From an uncultured Porphyromonadaceae bacterium (GTDB lineage: Bacteria; Bacteroidota; Bacteroidia; Bacteroidales; Muribaculaceae): DNA of 9,015 bases. A program made the translations under genes and the position numbers. Under the pieces are notes generated by a model. That model was not told where the DNA came from, did not search any database, and saw only the letters and a list, made by a program, of their open reading frames with translations. The stretch spans positions 1 to 9,015 of the forward strand of contig URWH01000068.1 in NCBI GenBank assembly GCA_900551515.1. The letters run 5' to 3'. This document shows positions 8,728 through 9,015 of this stretch, in pieces (position 1 is the stretch's first letter; each line of letters starts with the position of its first letter).

Positions 8728-8736
8728 GGCAGCAGC

Positions 8737-9015
8737 ATGGGTAAGACAACAGGATTTATGGATTATGCGCGCAAGACCAGCACGGACGTTGCGCCGCTGG
8801 AGCGCCTTGAAAATTTTAACGAGTTCCACATCTGGCTCTCGCGGGAGCAGCAGCAGACGCAGGCCGCCCGCTGCATGGACTGCGGCGTGCCCTTCTGTCA
8901 GGCGGGCATGATGATCGGCGGCATGGCCTCCGGCTGTCCGCTGAACAACCTCATCCCGGAGTGGAACGATCTGGTGTACCACGGCAAGTGGGAGCTTGCG
9001 CTCCACCGCCTGATG
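8737..9015 (+). CDS. gltD: Glutamate synthase small subunit GltD, N-terminal part
   Basis: The first 93 codons of the NADPH-dependent small subunit are present; the gene runs off the window. GltD takes electrons from NAD(P)H through FAD and iron-sulfur clusters to the large subunit. The N-terminal cluster-binding region is intact: CMDCGVPFC gives C46, C49 and C54, with C67 in [16 protein letters not shown]. The opening [11 protein letters not shown] and the phrase PLNNLIPEW are typical of bacterial GltD. The ATG is fixed by the AAGGAGG upstream. The FAD and NADPH domains lie beyond the window. The sequence resembles gut Clostridia as I remember them, but the exact family is uncertain. Confidence 0.96.
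   Translation, partial: MGKTTGFMDYARKTSTDVAPLERLENFNEFHIWLSREQQQTQAARCMDCGVPFCQAGMMIGGMASGCPLNNLIPEWNDLVYHGKWELALHRLM

Overview
The window joins two unrelated pieces of DNA. Bases 1 to about 8270-8290 are a contiguous stretch of a division and cell wall (dcw) cluster, all on the plus strand: the 3' end of rsmH, then an ftsL-like gene, a PASTA-containing ftsI, murE, mraY, murD and ftsW. The gene order, the lack of murF between murE and mraY, the absence of Shine-Dalgarno sequences before every start, the divergent short FtsL-like protein and the enlarged MraY all point to Bacteroidota, most likely order Bacteroidales. The high GC content would fit a Muribaculaceae-like gut bacterium, but family level is a guess.

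From about 8270-8290 to the end, the sequence is the last ~150 codons of gltB (glutamate synthase large subunit) followed by the first 93 codons of gltD (small subunit). This part has a strong AAGGAGG ribosome binding site and prefers CTG for leucine. It looks like a Clostridia-type (Bacillota) gltBD operon. The reading frame runs without interruption from ftsW into gltB, giving a 559-residue hybrid ORF. The simplest explanation is a metagenome assembly chimera joined at a short stretch that both genes can encode (RFAVRNSG), not a natural fusion.

The dcw genes form a tight transcription unit: a 7-base gap rsmH-ftsL, a 4-base overlap ftsL-ftsI, 53 bases ftsI-murE, 57 bases murE-mraY (using the ATG start), 9 bases mraY-murD, and a 1-base overlap murD-ftsW. 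MurD and MurE add D-Glu and meso-diaminopimelate to UDP-MurNAc-peptide. MraY loads the finished precursor onto undecaprenyl phosphate. FtsW and FtsI polymerise and cross-link the septal glycan, with the FtsL-like protein as a likely divisome scaffold. RsmH methylates 16S rRNA. The genes expected after ftsW in this order (murG, murC, ftsQ, ftsA, ftsZ) are missing because the sequence switches organism.

No stretch over 300 bases lacks a gene. I see no tRNA, rRNA, CRISPR array, insertion sequence, attachment site or convincing terminator. I found no undescribed biological system. The one notable signal is the chimeric junction, which matters for anyone interpreting this contig.
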